DNA of 64,000 nt from Mycobacterium colombiense (GCF_001665835.1 NZ_LZSX01000085.1:1-64000), one strand, 5' to 3'. Shown: positions 8,979 through 19,296, numbered from the stretch's first letter. A program made the numbers and translations. Notes: generated by a model not told the origin, from the letters alone.

Positions 8979-9749
8979 ATGAACCAACCCCGCACCGCTC
9001 ACGCCGACGGGCTCGCCGGCACCACCGCGATCGTGACCGGAGCCGGCCGCGGATTCGGCCGTGCCATCGCCGCCGCGCTGCCGGCCGCGGGCGTGCGCGT
9101 CGTCGGCGTTGCACGCACCCGATCGCAACTCGAGGAGGTACGCGCCCAACTCGGCGACGCCTTCACACCGGTGGTGGCCGACGCCGCCGATCCGGCGACG
9201 GCCGAACGGCTGATCGACGAGTACCGGCCGCGCACCGTGGTGCTGTGCGCCGGCGCGACGCCGCCGATGCTGCCGCTACAGGAACAGACCTGGGAGACGT
9301 TCAGCGAGAACTGGAACTCCGACGTCGCGCAGGCGTTTCACTGGGTTCGCCAGACGCTGTTGCGCCCGCTGGCGCCGGGCAGCTCGGTGATCGTGATGTC
9401 CAGCGGCGCCGCTCTGAACGGGTCGCCGCTGTCGGGCGGCTATGCGGGCGCGAAGGCGACCGTCAGGTTCATCACCAGCTATGCCGGCATCGAAGCGCAG
9501 CGCGCTGGGCTCGGGATCGGGTTCACCGCCGTCCTGCCGCGGTTGACGCCGGCCACCGCCCTGGGGGCTGCCGCCGTCGCGGCCTACGCCGACCGCCAAG
9601 GTGTCGACGTCGACTCCTTCGTGCAGGCCAGCGGGCCCGCGCTCACCGCCGAGCAGGTGGGCAAGTCGGTGCTCGAGATCGCCACCGGCGACGCCACCGG
9701 CCAGGACGCCTACCTGCTCACCGCCGCCGGCCTCTCGCCGCTGGCCTGA
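8979..9749 (+). CDS. Short-chain dehydrogenase/reductase
   Basis: A 256-residue SDR. The cofactor motif is TGAGRGFGRA near residues 20-30. The active-site serine stretch SSGAA precedes the YAGAK form of YxxxK at about residue 160. The Asn-Ala-Gly motif is degenerate (LCAGATPP), so the fold is clear but substrate handling may differ. The ATG at 8979 follows GAGAGCGAGAACG. It is first in an operon with the DUF899 gene, 28 bp apart, and sits behind an ECF-type promoter, which suggests a stress-response oxidoreductase. Confidence 0.87.
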   Translation: MNQPRTAHADGLAGTTAIVTGAGRGFGRAIAAALPAAGVRVVGVARTRSQLEEVRAQLGDAFTPVVADAADPATAERLIDEYRPRTVVLCAGATPPMLPLQEQTWETFSENWNSDVAQAFHWVRQTLLRPLAPGSSVIVMSSGAALNGSPLSGGYAGAKATVRFITSYAGIEAQRAGLGIGFTAVLPRLTPATALGAAAVAAYADRQGVDVDSFVQASGPALTAEQVGKSVLEIATGDATGQDAYLLTAAGLSPLA

Positions 9750-9777
9750 ACAATCCGAGACCGAAAGGCACCCAGCG

Positions 9778-10515
9778 ATGAACACACCGCCGATCGTGTC
9801 CGCCCAGCAGTGGGCGAGCGCGCACCAGCAACTGCTGGCAAAGGAGAAGGAACTCACCCGGGCCCATGACGTCCTCGCGGCCATGCGGCGCCGGATGCCG
9901 TGGACGGTCGTGGACAAGCGGTACGAGTTCGACGGACCCGAGGGCAGGGTCGACCTGTTGGGCCTGTTCCAAGGCAGGCGTCAGCTTGTCGTCTATCGCG
10001 CCTTCTACGGACCCGACATCGACGGCTGGCCCGACCACGCGTGCCGGGGCTGCTCGATGATCGCCGACCATGTCGGCAACCTGGCCCACCTGAACGCCCG
10101 CGACACCACCCTGGTGTTCGCCTCGCGCGCCCCGCAGGCCGACATCGAGCGTCTCAAGGCGCGGATGGACTGGAAGATGCCGTGGTACACCATCACCGAT
10201 GACTTCGACGCCGATTTCGGGGTGGACGAATGGCACGGCACCAACGCCTTCATCCACGACGGCGACCGGGTCTTCCGCACCTACTTCATCAACAACCGCG
10301 GTGACGAGGCGCTCGGAACCACGTGGAGCTTCCTGGACATGACCGCATTGGGCCGCCAGGAAAACTGGGAGGATTCGCCCGAGGGCTACCCGCAGACCGC
10401 CCCCTACGAGTGGTGGGACTGGCACGACGCATACGGCAAGCACGAGCCGTCACGCTGGTTCGGTGACCCCGACCCGAACGATCCCAACGACCAACGGCCG
10501 CCGCGCGAGAACTGA
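9778..10515 (+). CDS. DUF899 family thioredoxin-like protein
   Basis: A 245-residue protein of the DUF899 family. Diagnostic features are the N-terminal helix (LLAKEKELTRAHDVLAAMRRRMPW), the YRAFYGPDIDG segment, a CRGCSM motif (CxxC near residue 85), and the C-terminal YEWWDWHDAYG. The CxxC within a thioredoxin-like fold suggests redox chemistry, but the family has no settled reaction. I chose the ATG at 9778 because it follows GAAAGG at a good distance and all family motifs lie after it. It is co-transcribed with the upstream SDR and ends at a strong hairpin. Confidence 0.88.
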   Translation: MNTPPIVSAQQWASAHQQLLAKEKELTRAHDVLAAMRRRMPWTVVDKRYEFDGPEGRVDLLGLFQGRRQLVVYRAFYGPDIDGWPDHACRGCSMIADHVGNLAHLNARDTTLVFASRAPQADIERLKARMDWKMPWYTITDDFDADFGVDEWHGTNAFIHDGDRVFRTYFINNRGDEALGTTWSFLDMTALGRQENWEDSPEGYPQTAPYEWWDWHDAYGKHEPSRWFGDPDPNDPNDQRPPREN

Positions 10516-10560
10516 GCGGCGTCGGCCGAATTGAACAGAATTGGGCCGGAAAACACGAAT

Positions 10561-10590
10561 GCGCGGTAGCCGTCGGGCGGCTACTCGCGC
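10561..10590. terminator. Bidirectional hairpin terminator
   Basis: GCGCG-GTAGCCG, a 5-nt loop and CGGCTAC-(T)-CGCGC pair over 12 bp with one bulged T. The hairpin lies between two convergent genes, 46 bp after the DUF899 stop and 25 bp from the end of the small minus-strand gene. There is no long T-run, which is common for mycobacterial terminators. Confidence 0.65.
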
Positions 10591-10614
10591 AATATTCAGG
10601 GCGACCGGAATTTG

Positions 10615-10848
10615 TCAGAGAATTCGGTGGTGTGCCCTGTCGACCTGGTACCCGGCCGGGAATGACTTCTCGATGACCTGCAGGTGGTGGTCCACCCTGG
10701 ATTCCAGCTCGAGAACCACACAGCTATCGCCGAGCGCTTTTGATTCGAGAACTATGTACCGCTGACCACAATCGGTGATCGGGTCGCCCGAGTGCAATTT
10801 CTCGACCGGCACCGACTCCGGAGTTGCATCTGCCTCCATCCATGACAC
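10615..10848 (-). CDS. Small hypothetical protein
   Basis: A 77-residue (GTG start) or 74-residue (ATG at 10839) protein. The sequence looks protein-like: an acidic start, then alternating hydrophobic strands (RYIVLESKALGDSCVVLELESR) suggesting a small beta structure, and a histidine-rich tail. I do not recognise a family. It stands alone, between a terminator hairpin and the SnoaL gene on the same strand 34 bp upstream. Neither start has a good ribosome site. Confidence 0.55.
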   Translation of the reverse strand: MSWMEADATPESVPVEKLHSGDPITDCGQRYIVLESKALGDSCVVLELESRVDHHLQVIEKSFPAGYQVDRAHHRIL

Positions 10849-10882
10849 GTTAGGTCAATTCCGTGGGGGAGGGAATAGACCG

Positions 10883-11254
10883 CTATCCGGTGCCGGCGGG
10901 CCGCTGCTTGAAAAACACGCTGACGTGAGAGATCAATCCGTCGCTGTCTTGCTCGAACAGAATGCATTCTGGCCACGTGGTCGCGACGCTGTCTATCTCG
11001 AATGTCTCCGACAGCTCGGCATAGGACACCCGGCCGTCCACGTGCGAGACCCGCCGCACGTGCAACCGATGGCCCTCCAGCTCGGTGCACACCTTGCGCA
11101 GAAAGGCGACATAGCGCGCCTTGCCCTCGACCACGTCGCAGAACGGCCCCTCCCGGGTCAGGCCCTCCTCGGCGATGGTGTCGGCCAGTCCGTCCCAGTC
11201 GTGAGCGGCCAGGCATTCCAGGTAACGCTCCACCACTTGACCTCGGCTGCCCAT
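10883..11254 (-). CDS. SnoaL/NTF2-like protein
   Basis: A 123-residue single-domain protein of the NTF2-like cone fold. The opening helix VVERYLECLAAHDWDGLADTIAEEGL, the central GKARYVAFLRKV and a closing strand ISHVSVFFKQR are typical of SnoaL-like polyketide-cyclase or unknown-function members. The ATG at 11254 is preceded by GGGAGAAG. It is divergent from an SRPBCC protein (start 11319). Both fold families bind hydrophobic ligands; the ligand is unknown. Confidence 0.8.
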   Translation of the reverse strand: MGSRGQVVERYLECLAAHDWDGLADTIAEEGLTREGPFCDVVEGKARYVAFLRKVCTELEGHRLHVRRVSHVDGRVSYAELSETFEIDSVATTWPECILFEQDSDGLISHVSVFFKQRPAGTG

Positions 11255-11318
11255 GTCTTCTCCCTCGCTCGTGGGTCCACGGTAAGCGCGGCGCCCTCGC
11301 CGGGCTAGGTTCTCTCCT

Positions 11319-11780
11319 GTGAGCTGGTGGACCGTCCACGCCGACCGGACGCTGAGCGAACAGGTGCCCGCGCCACCCGACGCCGTCCGCGACTTCTACG
11401 TCGACCTGAACAACATCAAGCTCGTCCACCCGCTGATCGTGTCGGTGGAAACGGTGTCCCGCAGCGAAACCCCGGACGGCTACCAGCAGACCTATCGCGT
11501 GGTCGACCGAATTCCGCTGGGGCCGTTGACTATACGAACCAGCTATCAGGCCCGGCTGCGGGTGCCCGTCCACGGCGACGTGCTGACCGAGGCCGATCAA
11601 TCACCCGGGGTGCGGCTGCGCGGCACGGTGAGTTTCGAGCCCGTCGACGGCGGCACCCGGATCACCGAACGGATTTCGATCACGGCGCCGCGGCTACTGG
11701 CCGGGGTGACCATCCGCGAAGGGGTCAAGGCGCACGTCAAGATGCTGGCCGGCATCCGGAGTCATTTCGAGTCCGGTTGA
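11319..11780 (+). CDS. SRPBCC (START-like) family protein
   Basis: A 153-residue protein with the SRPBCC pattern. The N-terminal strand (WWTVHADRTLSEQVPAPPDAVRDFYVDLNNIKLVHP) holds the helix-grip opening, followed by beta strands. The long C-terminal helix (GVTIREGVKAHVKMLAGI) closes the ligand cavity. The start is GTG at 11319, with TCTCTCCT before it and no clear Shine-Dalgarno site, so it may be nearly leaderless. Members include polyketide cyclases and lipid carriers; no specific role can be given. Confidence 0.8.
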   Translation: MSWWTVHADRTLSEQVPAPPDAVRDFYVDLNNIKLVHPLIVSVETVSRSETPDGYQQTYRVVDRIPLGPLTIRTSYQARLRVPVHGDVLTEADQSPGVRLRGTVSFEPVDGGTRITERISITAPRLLAGVTIREGVKAHVKMLAGIRSHFESG

Positions 11781-11807
11781 CCGAATGCGCGAGGACTGCG
11801 CCCGTGA

Positions 11808-12968
11808 TCATGCGCCGGCGAAATCGATCACGCCGCGAATGTTGCGGCCTTCCCGCAGGTCTGTCATCGCCTCGTTGATCTGGTCGAGCTGATAGTGGCG
11901 GGTGACCAACTCGTCGAGTTTCACCGCGCCGGCCTGGTACATCGACAACAGCATCGGCACGCTGGTACGCGGATTCATCCCGCCGTACAGCGCTCCCCGC
12001 AGTTGTTTGGCCGACAGCGTCATTTCCTGCAGCACCAGTGGAACCGGGGGTTCGGTGAACGGGGTGATGCCGGTGAGCACGCAGACGCCGCCCTTGCGAA
12101 GCAGCGCCATCGCCAACGGCAGCAAGTCGACGTGCACCACGCCGGGGCAGACCACTACGCGGTCCGCCATCAGGCCGGCGGTGATCTCATTGACCAGCGG
12201 TATCGCTTCCTGCGCGGAGGCGGCGGTGTGCGTGGCGCCGAAGATCTTGGCCGAATCCCGCTTGGACTCAACCGGATCCACTGCGACGACATACTTCGCA
12301 CCGACGGCGCGCGCTCCTTGCAGGGCGTTCATCCCGACACCACCGGCGCCGATGACGACGACGGTGTCGCCGGGTTCGGTTCCCGCCGATATCGTCGCGG
12401 AACCCCAGCCGGTGCTGACGCCGCATGAGACGAGCGAAGCGGCATGGAACGGGATCGCGTCGTCGATCTTGATGACCGACCTCTCCGACAGCACCGCATA
12501 TTCGGCGAACGTGCCGAGTTGCCCGTAGGCCAACAGGTCTTCGTCGCCCAGGTGCCGGCGGCAGGTTCCGTCGGTGGGCATCTCCCGGACGAACAGGCTG
12601 GCGCCGATGTCGCAGATATAGCTCTGCCCGTTCACGCAGAAGCGGCAACTGCCGCATGCCGGAATGAACGACAGCGCCACGTGGTCTCCCGGCTGCACCG
12701 ACGTCACGCCGGGCCCGACTTCTTCGACGACACCGGCACCTTCGTGACCACCGAGCAGCGGGAACCAGTCCGGCGCCGGCTGGCCGCTGGCGGCGACCGC
12801 CTCGGCCGTCGGTACGACGTCGCCGGTGAACAGGTGGTCGTCGGAGTGGCAGATTCCGGCGACGGCCATCCGCACCATGACTTCACCCGCGTGGGGCGGG
12901 TCCAGCTCGATCTCGCGGATCTCCCAGTCCTGGCCGACCCCGCGGATGACAGCGGCACGACATTTCAT
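11808..12968 (-). CDS. Zinc-dependent alcohol dehydrogenase (MDR; NDMA-dependent type)
   Basis: A 386-residue medium-chain dehydrogenase. Catalytic zinc ligands are in GICHSDDH and GGHEGAG. The structural zinc loop has four cysteines (CGSCRFCVNGQSYIC, about residues 105-120). The nucleotide site is GAGGVGMNA near 220. The long loop between the first ligand and GGHEGAG resembles the NDMA-dependent actinobacterial group that keeps a tightly bound cofactor. It is the last gene of a six-gene minus operon, 50 bp after an acyl-CoA ligase, and would oxidise an alcohol intermediate or form one from an aldehyde. Confidence 0.88.
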   Translation of the reverse strand: MKCRAAVIRGVGQDWEIREIELDPPHAGEVMVRMAVAGICHSDDHLFTGDVVPTAEAVAASGQPAPDWFPLLGGHEGAGVVEEVGPGVTSVQPGDHVALSFIPACGSCRFCVNGQSYICDIGASLFVREMPTDGTCRRHLGDEDLLAYGQLGTFAEYAVLSERSVIKIDDAIPFHAASLVSCGVSTGWGSATISAGTEPGDTVVVIGAGGVGMNALQGARAVGAKYVVAVDPVESKRDSAKIFGATHTAASAQEAIPLVNEITAGLMADRVVVCPGVVHVDLLPLAMALLRKGGVCVLTGITPFTEPPVPLVLQEMTLSAKQLRGALYGGMNPRTSVPMLLSMYQAGAVKLDELVTRHYQLDQINEAMTDLREGRNIRGVIDFAGA

Positions 12969-13018
12969 TTGCGACCTCCTTGATTTCTAGTGGCATTGCG
13001 GCGCCGGCCCTGCGGGGC

Positions 13019-14500
13019 TCAGTGCGCCAGGCTGGCGCGCAGTTCCCGCTTGAGCACCTTGCCGTAGCTGTTTTTCGGTAGCTCGTCGACGAATTCGTAG
13101 CGCTTAGGCCGTTTGAAGCGGGCGATGCGCCGCAGCAGATGCGCGTCCAGCGCCGCGGGTTCGACGGGATCGTCTGTGCCGACGATGAATGCGACCACGA
13201 CCTCACCCCACTCGGCGTCGGGGGCGCCCACCACGCACGCCTCGGCGACGCCGGGGTGTTCGAGCAGGACCTCCTCCACCTCGCGGGGGTAGATGTTGCT
13301 CCCGCCGCTGATGACGACGTCCTTCGACCGGTCCCGCAGCGTGAGAAAACCGCGCGCGTCGAACGAGCCCATGTCGCCGGTGTAGAGCCAGCCGTCCTTG
13401 AGCGCGGCGCGGCTGGCCTCGGGGTTTTCCCAGTACCCGGCCATGACCGCGTCTCCGCGACAAACGATTTCGCCGATCTCGCCCGGCGGCGCCGGGCGGC
13501 CGTCCGGACCCAGGACAGCGACCTCCATCCCCGACCGGGCGTAACCGACCGAACCCAGGATCGCGTCGTCGCCCGATTCGTGATCGGCGCGCCGCAATCC
13601 GGTGATGGTCATCGGTGACTCGCCCTGCCCGTAGATCTGCGCGAAGATCGGGCCGAACGCCGTGATCGCCTTGCGCAGACTTTCGACGTACATGGGTCCG
13701 CCGCCGTAGACGATCGTCGTGAGATTGGCCGGACGGGCGCGGCCCGTATCGACCAGCCGTTGCACCATCGTCGGGGCCAAGAAGGCGCTGGCGGTCGGGT
13801 GGTGCTCGCAGAGGTCCAGGAATTCGTCGGGATCGAATGCACCTGAGGTGGGCAGTATTTGGCGGGCGCCGCGCAGCACGTACGGCAGGATGTAGAGGCC
13901 GGAGCCGTGCGACATCGGTGCCGCGTGCACCAGGCTGCAGTTCTCGTCGGGCGCGTCGATGTCGGCCAGGTGCGCGACCGTCATCGCCGTGAGGTTGCGG
14001 TGTGTCAGCATCGCGCCCTTGGACCGGCCGGTGGTGCCGCTGGTGTAGAACAGCCACGCCAGCGCCGTCGGATCGCCGCGCGGGGGCGCCGACGGCTCGG
14101 TCGCGAACCGCCGCGAATAGTCCTCGGAGTCAATGATTTCCGTCGGCGTCGTGGTAAGTGGCGCGAGCTCGGCGCCGATCGCCGACGAGGCGAACACCCG
14201 TGCGGTCCCCGCGTCGTCGAGGATCTGCGCCATCTCGCGCGGATGCAGCTTGTAGTTGATCGGGACGACGACGCATTCGGCGGCCCAGGTCGCGAACATC
14301 AACTCGATCATCTCGGGGCGGTTGTGCGTCGCGATCGCGATCCGGGCACCCGCATGGTGCTGTTGCCGGACCGCCGCGGCCAGACGTAAGGCCCGGTCGC
14401 GCAACTCGTTCCAGGTGCACACGCGGCGATCCCCTTGATACACCGCACCGCGGTCGGGGAATCGGCTCGCGGCCTGATCGAGCAGCGCGAACAGATTCAT
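13019..14500 (-). CDS. Acyl-CoA ligase (FadD family)
   Basis: A 493-residue ANL-superfamily enzyme. It has [14 protein letters not shown] near residue 165, IYGQGESPM, the hinge [21 protein letters not shown], and the terminal lysine motif [13 protein letters not shown]. The ATG at 14500 overlaps the stop of the preceding SDR as ATGA, which fixes the start better than an upstream ATG at 14512. It is fifth in the GntR-linked minus operon. With a second ligase two genes upstream, the pathway seems to activate two different acids, or one acid at two stages. Confidence 0.9.
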   Translation of the reverse strand: MNLFALLDQAASRFPDRGAVYQGDRRVCTWNELRDRALRLAAAVRQQHHAGARIAIATHNRPEMIELMFATWAAECVVVPINYKLHPREMAQILDDAGTARVFASSAIGAELAPLTTTPTEIIDSEDYSRRFATEPSAPPRGDPTALAWLFYTSGTTGRSKGAMLTHRNLTAMTVAHLADIDAPDENCSLVHAAPMSHGSGLYILPYVLRGARQILPTSGAFDPDEFLDLCEHHPTASAFLAPTMVQRLVDTGRARPANLTTIVYGGGPMYVESLRKAITAFGPIFAQIYGQGESPMTITGLRRADHESGDDAILGSVGYARSGMEVAVLGPDGRPAPPGEIGEIVCRGDAVMAGYWENPEASRAALKDGWLYTGDMGSFDARGFLTLRDRSKDVVISGGSNIYPREVEEVLLEHPGVAEACVVGAPDAEWGEVVVAFIVGTDDPVEPAALDAHLLRRIARFKRPKRYEFVDELPKNSYGKVLKRELRASLAH

Positions 14501-15279
14501 CGCTCGATCCATTGCGCCGCCAGCGCCGACTCCGAAAGATACTTCGTCGAGCTCCAGCCGCCGTCGACGACGATCGTCTGGCCGTTGATGAAACTCCCGC
14601 CCGGCGAGCACAGGAACGCGACGGTGCTGGCGATGTCGTCGATGCGGCCCAGTCGCTGATGCGGCGTCATCTCGGTGTTGATTTTACGGAATCGCTCGTC
14701 TTCCAAGCGCTTTTCGACCATCGGCGTCACGGTCACCCCGGGCGCGACGGCGTTGCAGCGGATGCCGGACGCGCCGTACTGGCAGGCGATGTGAGTGGTC
14801 AGCGCGGTCAGCCCGCCCTTGGCGGCCGAGTAGGCGCCACCGCGCAGGCCACCGACGACCGCGAAGGTCGATGTCACGTTGATGATCGCCGACCCGGGCG
14901 GCATGTGCGGCAACACGTCGCGGGCGAGCCGAAACGGGGCCCGCAGCATCAACCCCAGAAAGTAGTCCAGGGTCTCGTCGTCAGTTTCGTGCAGCGGTTT
15001 GGGGCTGCCCACTCCGGCGTTGTTGATCAGGAAGTCGATGTGGCCCCACCGGTTGACCGCGTGGTCCACGATGCGCCGCGGCGCGTCATCGTCGGTGAGA
15101 TCGACGGCGAGTGTCGCGATGCGGTCAGGATCGCCGACCGCGCTTGCCAGTTCGGCCAGCCGCGCCTCGTCGCGGCCGGTGCCGACGACGGCCATACCCA
15201 TCTCGGCGAGCTTCGTGGCGCACCCCAGGCCGATACCGCTGCTTGCTCCCGTGACGATTGCGACCTGCATCTCACCCAT
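14497..15279 (-). CDS. Short-chain dehydrogenase/reductase
   Basis: A 260-residue classical SDR. It has [10 protein letters not shown] at residues 10-20, NNAGVGSP near 90, Ser in VTSTFA and the catalytic YSAAKGG near 155, then the PGVTVTPM loop and the C-terminal [12 protein letters not shown]. It overlaps the upstream ligase by 8 bp and the downstream ligase by 4 bp, so translation is coupled. Position between two acyl-CoA ligases suggests a 3-hydroxyacyl-CoA or alcohol oxidation step; this is inference. Confidence 0.9.
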   Translation of the reverse strand: MGEMQVAIVTGASSGIGLGCATKLAEMGMAVVGTGRDEARLAELASAVGDPDRIATLAVDLTDDDAPRRIVDHAVNRWGHIDFLINNAGVGSPKPLHETDDETLDYFLGLMLRAPFRLARDVLPHMPPGSAIINVTSTFAVVGGLRGGAYSAAKGGLTALTTHIACQYGASGIRCNAVAPGVTVTPMVEKRLEDERFRKINTEMTPHQRLGRIDDIASTVAFLCSPGGSFINGQTIVVDGGWSSTKYLSESALAAQWIER

Positions 15280-16876
15280 CCTTCATCAGCGACGCCCGGA
15301 TCTGATGCTTGAGTATCTTGCCCGCGTCGTTCTTCGGCAGGGCATCCCAGAGCACAACCTGTTCCGGGGCCTTGAATTTGGCGACGCCCTTGCTCACCAG
15401 CAGGGCGAGCAGGCTCGCGACATCCGGGGTCTGGGCACCCGCGGGGACGATCACCGCACAAGCCCGCTCACCGGTGCGCTCGTCGGGCAGCCCGACGACC
15501 GCGATCTCGGCGATGCCGGGATGGTCGGCGAGCAGGTCCTCGACCTCCTTGGCCGAGATGTTCTCGCCGCTGCGGATGATGACGTCCTTGGCCCGACCCG
15601 TCACAACGAGGTACTGGTCTTGCGAACCGGCTGAGACCCAGCGGCCGAGATCCCCGGTGCGGAAAAAACCTGCGGCATCGAAGGAATCGTCCTCGGGATG
15701 CCGGTAGCCCAGCAGCATCTGCGGACCCCGGACACTGATCTCCCCGTCGCCGGCGGGCGCGGCGTCGTGCGCGACCAGTTTGATCTCGGCGATTCCCGGC
15801 CTGCCGTCGGTGTCCGCCGCCCGACCCGCTTCGTCCGGCCGGGGAGCGCCGACGGTCGCGACCGGCACTTCCGTGCAGCCGTACACCCGGGTCACCGCCG
15901 CGCGATCGAAATACTCAGCGGCGCGGCGGATCAACGACGGCGGCACGGACGCGCCCCCGCAGATGAAGACCTTCAGGTCGGGCAGGCGGGTGCCTGCGCG
16001 CTGCGCGGCGGACAACAGCTGCTGCAGAAACGGTGTGGCGCCCGCCATGTGCGTGCACCGGTGCGAGTCCATCAGTGCGACCGCCGCGTCCGCATCCCAG
16101 CGGTCCATCAGCACCGCCGTGGTGCCCAGCAGCAGCGGGCACTCGAAGGCGTATATCGAGCCGCCGATATGGGCGACCGGCGACGGCACCAGGAACGTGT
16201 CGCCCGGGGCGATCGTCCAGTGGTCACGGATCTGGCAGATGAGCGCGTGCATCGAATTATGAGTGTGCAGCACGCCTTTTGGCCGGCTCGTGGTGCCGGA
16301 GGTGTACAGGATCATCCGTACGGCGTCGGGATCCAGCGCAGGCAGGGTCGCGTCCTGCGGCGGCAGCTCCAGCAGGGCCGCATACGGTGTGTGCGGCCCT
16401 GCGTCACCGCGTAGCACCACCACCTCCGGCGCCCGGTCCATCGCGGCGGTCACCCGCTCGAGCATCTCCGCGTAGTCATGCCCACCGTATTGCTGCGGGA
16501 CGAAAATCATTGCGGTGCCGGCGTCTTGGAGGATGTAGCGCAGGTCGTGGTCGCGCAGCGACGGCAGGATCGGGTTCACCACCATGCCGGCCAGCGTCGC
16601 GGCCAGGTAAATGACGGCGCTCTCGTGCCAGTTCGGCAACATGAACGACACCACGCTTCCCGTGGGTATGCGGGCCAACAGGGCGCCGGCCAGCGCACCG
16701 GCCTGAGCGTGCAGCGCGGCGCAATCGAGCCGAATATCTTTGTCCACCAGAATGGTTCGGCGCGGCCAGTCCGTCGCGGCGGTGCGCAGCGCATCGGCCA
16801 GCGTCGTGTGCACCCACAACCCGCGCCGGTATGCCTCCGCCGCGTGCGCCGCATCCCGGGCGGTCCGGACGATCAC
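15272..16876 (-). CDS. Acyl-CoA ligase (cyclohexanecarboxylate-CoA ligase-like)
   Basis: A 534-residue ANL enzyme. It carries [17 protein letters not shown] near residue 190, YGCTEVP near 345, [20 protein letters not shown] near 430 and [14 protein letters not shown] at the end. The [10 protein letters not shown] form and overall pattern resemble ligases acting on alicyclic or aromatic acids such as cyclohexanecarboxylate, but substrate cannot be fixed by eye. The gene starts 21 bp after the GntR regulator and overlaps the following SDR by 8 bp. Confidence 0.9.
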   Translation of the reverse strand: MIVRTARDAAHAAEAYRRGLWVHTTLADALRTAATDWPRRTILVDKDIRLDCAALHAQAGALAGALLARIPTGSVVSFMLPNWHESAVIYLAATLAGMVVNPILPSLRDHDLRYILQDAGTAMIFVPQQYGGHDYAEMLERVTAAMDRAPEVVVLRGDAGPHTPYAALLELPPQDATLPALDPDAVRMILYTSGTTSRPKGVLHTHNSMHALICQIRDHWTIAPGDTFLVPSPVAHIGGSIYAFECPLLLGTTAVLMDRWDADAAVALMDSHRCTHMAGATPFLQQLLSAAQRAGTRLPDLKVFICGGASVPPSLIRRAAEYFDRAAVTRVYGCTEVPVATVGAPRPDEAGRAADTDGRPGIAEIKLVAHDAAPAGDGEISVRGPQMLLGYRHPEDDSFDAAGFFRTGDLGRWVSAGSQDQYLVVTGRAKDVIIRSGENISAKEVEDLLADHPGIAEIAVVGLPDERTGERACAVIVPAGAQTPDVASLLALLVSKGVAKFKAPEQVVLWDALPKNDAGKILKHQIRASLMKDG

Positions 16877-16897
16877 CGCGACCTCATCTCGGGCGGC

Positions 16898-17641
16898 CTA
16901 TTCTTCCACGCGACGCATGGTCATCGCGTATCGGAACCTCGACGACAGGTGGGTGTTGATCGTCACCTGGGCCACCTCACCGTCGGAGGTCGTGTAGGTG
17001 CGCCGCATCTGTAGCGCGGCCGTGCCCGCTTCGACTCCGAGGCCGTCGGCCAGCTCCGGGGACAGCAGGACGGCGGCGATCTCTTGGTGCAACTGGGCGA
17101 CGCTCACGCCGAACAGGTCCTCGATCAACGGGAATATCGGGCCGGCGTGGCGTTGCAGCAGCCTGCCCACCGCCGCGAAACTCCGGTTGATGTAGTACTC
17201 CGTGCGACACAACGGGACCGGCGCGTCGTCGGCCTGCCGGTAGCCGCGCACCGACAGCCACTGGCTGCCCACCTCGAGGCCGGTCCGGGCGGCGAGGTCG
17301 TCGTCGATCGTCACCATCGCGTTGGACTCGATGGTCAGCTGCGCGCCGGCCGCGAACGCCAGCAGGTCGTCGATCGACATCGCGTCCTGGGCATAGGAAC
17401 TCGACGCAGGCCGGGGAACCACCCGGGTGCCCGCGCGCGGCCGGGAGGCCACCAGGTTGTCCTCGCGCAACCGGCGCAGCGCCTCGCGGATGGTGTAGCG
17501 GCTCACCGCAAAGCGCTCGCACAGTTGGTGTTCGGTGGGCAACTGCGAACCCACCGGGTAAACGCCGTCGACGATCTCCTTACGCAGCGTGCGCGCGATC
17601 TGGAGGTAGCGGTGGTCGCCAGCAATCGCCTGGGGCATCAC
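16898..17641 (-). CDS. GntR-family transcriptional regulator (HutC subfamily)
   Basis: A 247-residue regulator. The N-terminal winged helix (LQIARTLRKEIVDGVYPVGSQLPTE, then FAVSRYTIREALRRLREDNLV) spans about residues 10-75. A C-terminal UTRA ligand-binding domain spans about 95-235 (ending MRRTYTTSDGEVAQVTI). Such proteins usually repress catabolic genes until a pathway ligand binds. Its ATG overlaps the stop of the beta-propeller gene as ATGA, so it belongs to the minus operon and probably regulates itself. The likely targets are the palindromes at 19314 and 19407. Confidence 0.92.
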   Translation of the reverse strand: MMPQAIAGDHRYLQIARTLRKEIVDGVYPVGSQLPTEHQLCERFAVSRYTIREALRRLREDNLVASRPRAGTRVVPRPASSSYAQDAMSIDDLLAFAAGAQLTIESNAMVTIDDDLAARTGLEVGSQWLSVRGYRQADDAPVPLCRTEYYINRSFAAVGRLLQRHAGPIFPLIEDLFGVSVAQLHQEIAAVLLSPELADGLGVEAGTAALQMRRTYTTSDGEVAQVTINTHLSSRFRYAMTMRRVEE

Positions 17642-19260
17642 GGTCCGTCCGGTGTCGGGCGCAACGCCAGCACGCTACCGTCGCCATCGGCCGACAGGTA
17701 GAGCGTCCCGTCGGCCGCGGCGGCGATGCCGGCGAAGGGGCCCTGCGGTCCGGAGAACGGCGGCATGCCGCGCAGCGGCTTGGGTGTCACACCCGGCGGG
17801 GGGCCGACCGGCAGCCCGGCGGCGATCGTCCGCCGCGCGTTGGTGCCCAGCTCGACCGCGATCAACTCCTTGGCTCCGGCGTCGACGACGTAGAGGACAC
17901 CGCCCCGCACCAGAATGCCCTGCGGGCGTTGCAGATCGGCGACAACGGTGTCGGTCCCCGAACCGCTCACCCTGATCACCCGGCCGGCCCCGGCCTCGGC
18001 CACCAGACACGCCCCGTCCGCGTCGATCGCCACACCCACCGGCTCACGCAGCCCGGCCGCCAGCGCCTGGACGCCATCCGATCGCAGCGACAGCACCCGC
18101 CCGGTGCCCAGCTCCGCGAGCACCACACCGCTCGCGCTCAGCGCGACACCGTAGAGCTGGTCGAAACCGTCTGCCAGCACCTCGGTTTCGCTCGCTTCCG
18201 GCCGGTAACGGGCGACCTGGCCGCCGGATGTGGTGACGAGGAATTCCCCTGGTCCGCTCGCCGCGACGCCGCGCAGGAACCCGGGATAGCCCGGGCTGAA
18301 CAACATGCCCGCGGTGTGCAGGGATCCATCGGGCAGGGCGACATAGAAGTACGTGCCGTCGGCGATGTAGAGCCGCCCGTCGTGGCCAACGGCCAGGTCC
18401 ATCGGCCAGTTGAGGCCACCCGCCAGCACGGATCGCGCTGTGCCATCGGGCGATATCTCGGTGATCTCGCCGGTGAAGTTGGACACGAACAGTCGGTCGC
18501 CGACGAACGTGCAGTTGTCCAGGCCCGGAGTCAGTTGGGCGAGCAGGCGTTGTTCGCCGCTGCGGGGATCGATGCGCAGCACCTGCCCGCTGGCCACCTG
18601 CGTCGAGACGATGTAGCCCTGCGCGTCGAACTTGACCGAGTCGGGCACACCGAGATTGCCCGCCACGCACTGCGGTTCGCCGCCGTTGGGGTCGATGCGC
18701 CAGATCTCGTTGGCGCCCATCACCGGGAAATACAACAGGCCGTCCGGGCCGACCTCCATCGCGTTCGGCGAGGGCACGTTCTCCAGGAGCACCCGCGGCG
18801 GACCGCCCGCCAGGTCGAATTCCAGCAGCCGCCCACCCTCGCGGCATTCACCGATGAACAACCGGCCCTGGTGAAAGGTGATGCCGTTGGCCGACGGCAC
18901 GTCGTCGCGCAGCACCCGCGTCCGGCCGCTGGTGTCGCGCACGCTCACCCGGCCGTCCATCACCTCGGTCGCGTACAGGTTGCCGTCGGCGTCGAACGCG
19001 ACGTCGTCGGGCGCCACGATGTCGCCGCCCTTGGGGCTGGCGGTCACCAGTTCGCCGGTGCGGTGATCCAGGGCGCTGATCTGGCTGCCGGTCACCTGGG
19101 CGATGTAGATGCGACCGTCCGGGCCGGTGCGCAGACCGTTGGCGCCGAACAGCCGGCTGGGCGCGGTGACCCGTTCCAACTCCCAGCCCTCGGCGACGTC
19201 GATGGGGTGCGACAGCGCGTACCGCGAGGGCAGCGTTGAGATGGCCCTTGAGGTGGACAT
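17638..19260 (-). CDS. SMP-30/gluconolactonase-like (NHL/Vgb) beta-propeller protein
   Basis: A 540-residue protein made of repeated propeller blades. Recurrent units of the form GPDG-hydrophobic-Y-hydrophobic-AD occur throughout (GPDGRIYIAQVT, DADGNLYATEV, GPDGLLYFPVM, GHDGRLYIADGT, AADGTLYLSADG). The length suggests two propellers or one large one. There is no clear signal peptide. Members include lactonases, virginiamycin B lyase and sugar-acid hydrolases, so a lactonase acting on the product of the Baeyer-Villiger-type enzyme encoded across the divergent promoter is attractive but unproven. It is the first gene of the minus operon. Confidence 0.85.
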   Translation of the reverse strand: MSTSRAISTLPSRYALSHPIDVAEGWELERVTAPSRLFGANGLRTGPDGRIYIAQVTGSQISALDHRTGELVTASPKGGDIVAPDDVAFDADGNLYATEVMDGRVSVRDTSGRTRVLRDDVPSANGITFHQGRLFIGECREGGRLLEFDLAGGPPRVLLENVPSPNAMEVGPDGLLYFPVMGANEIWRIDPNGGEPQCVAGNLGVPDSVKFDAQGYIVSTQVASGQVLRIDPRSGEQRLLAQLTPGLDNCTFVGDRLFVSNFTGEITEISPDGTARSVLAGGLNWPMDLAVGHDGRLYIADGTYFYVALPDGSLHTAGMLFSPGYPGFLRGVAASGPGEFLVTTSGGQVARYRPEASETEVLADGFDQLYGVALSASGVVLAELGTGRVLSLRSDGVQALAAGLREPVGVAIDADGACLVAEAGAGRVIRVSGSGTDTVVADLQRPQGILVRGGVLYVVDAGAKELIAVELGTNARRTIAAGLPVGPPPGVTPKPLRGMPPFSGPQGPFAGIAAAADGTLYLSADGDGSVLALRPTPDGP

Positions 19261-19296
19261 GCTCGCCGAGGTCCTTCCGTCAGCCGTTTGGGCTGG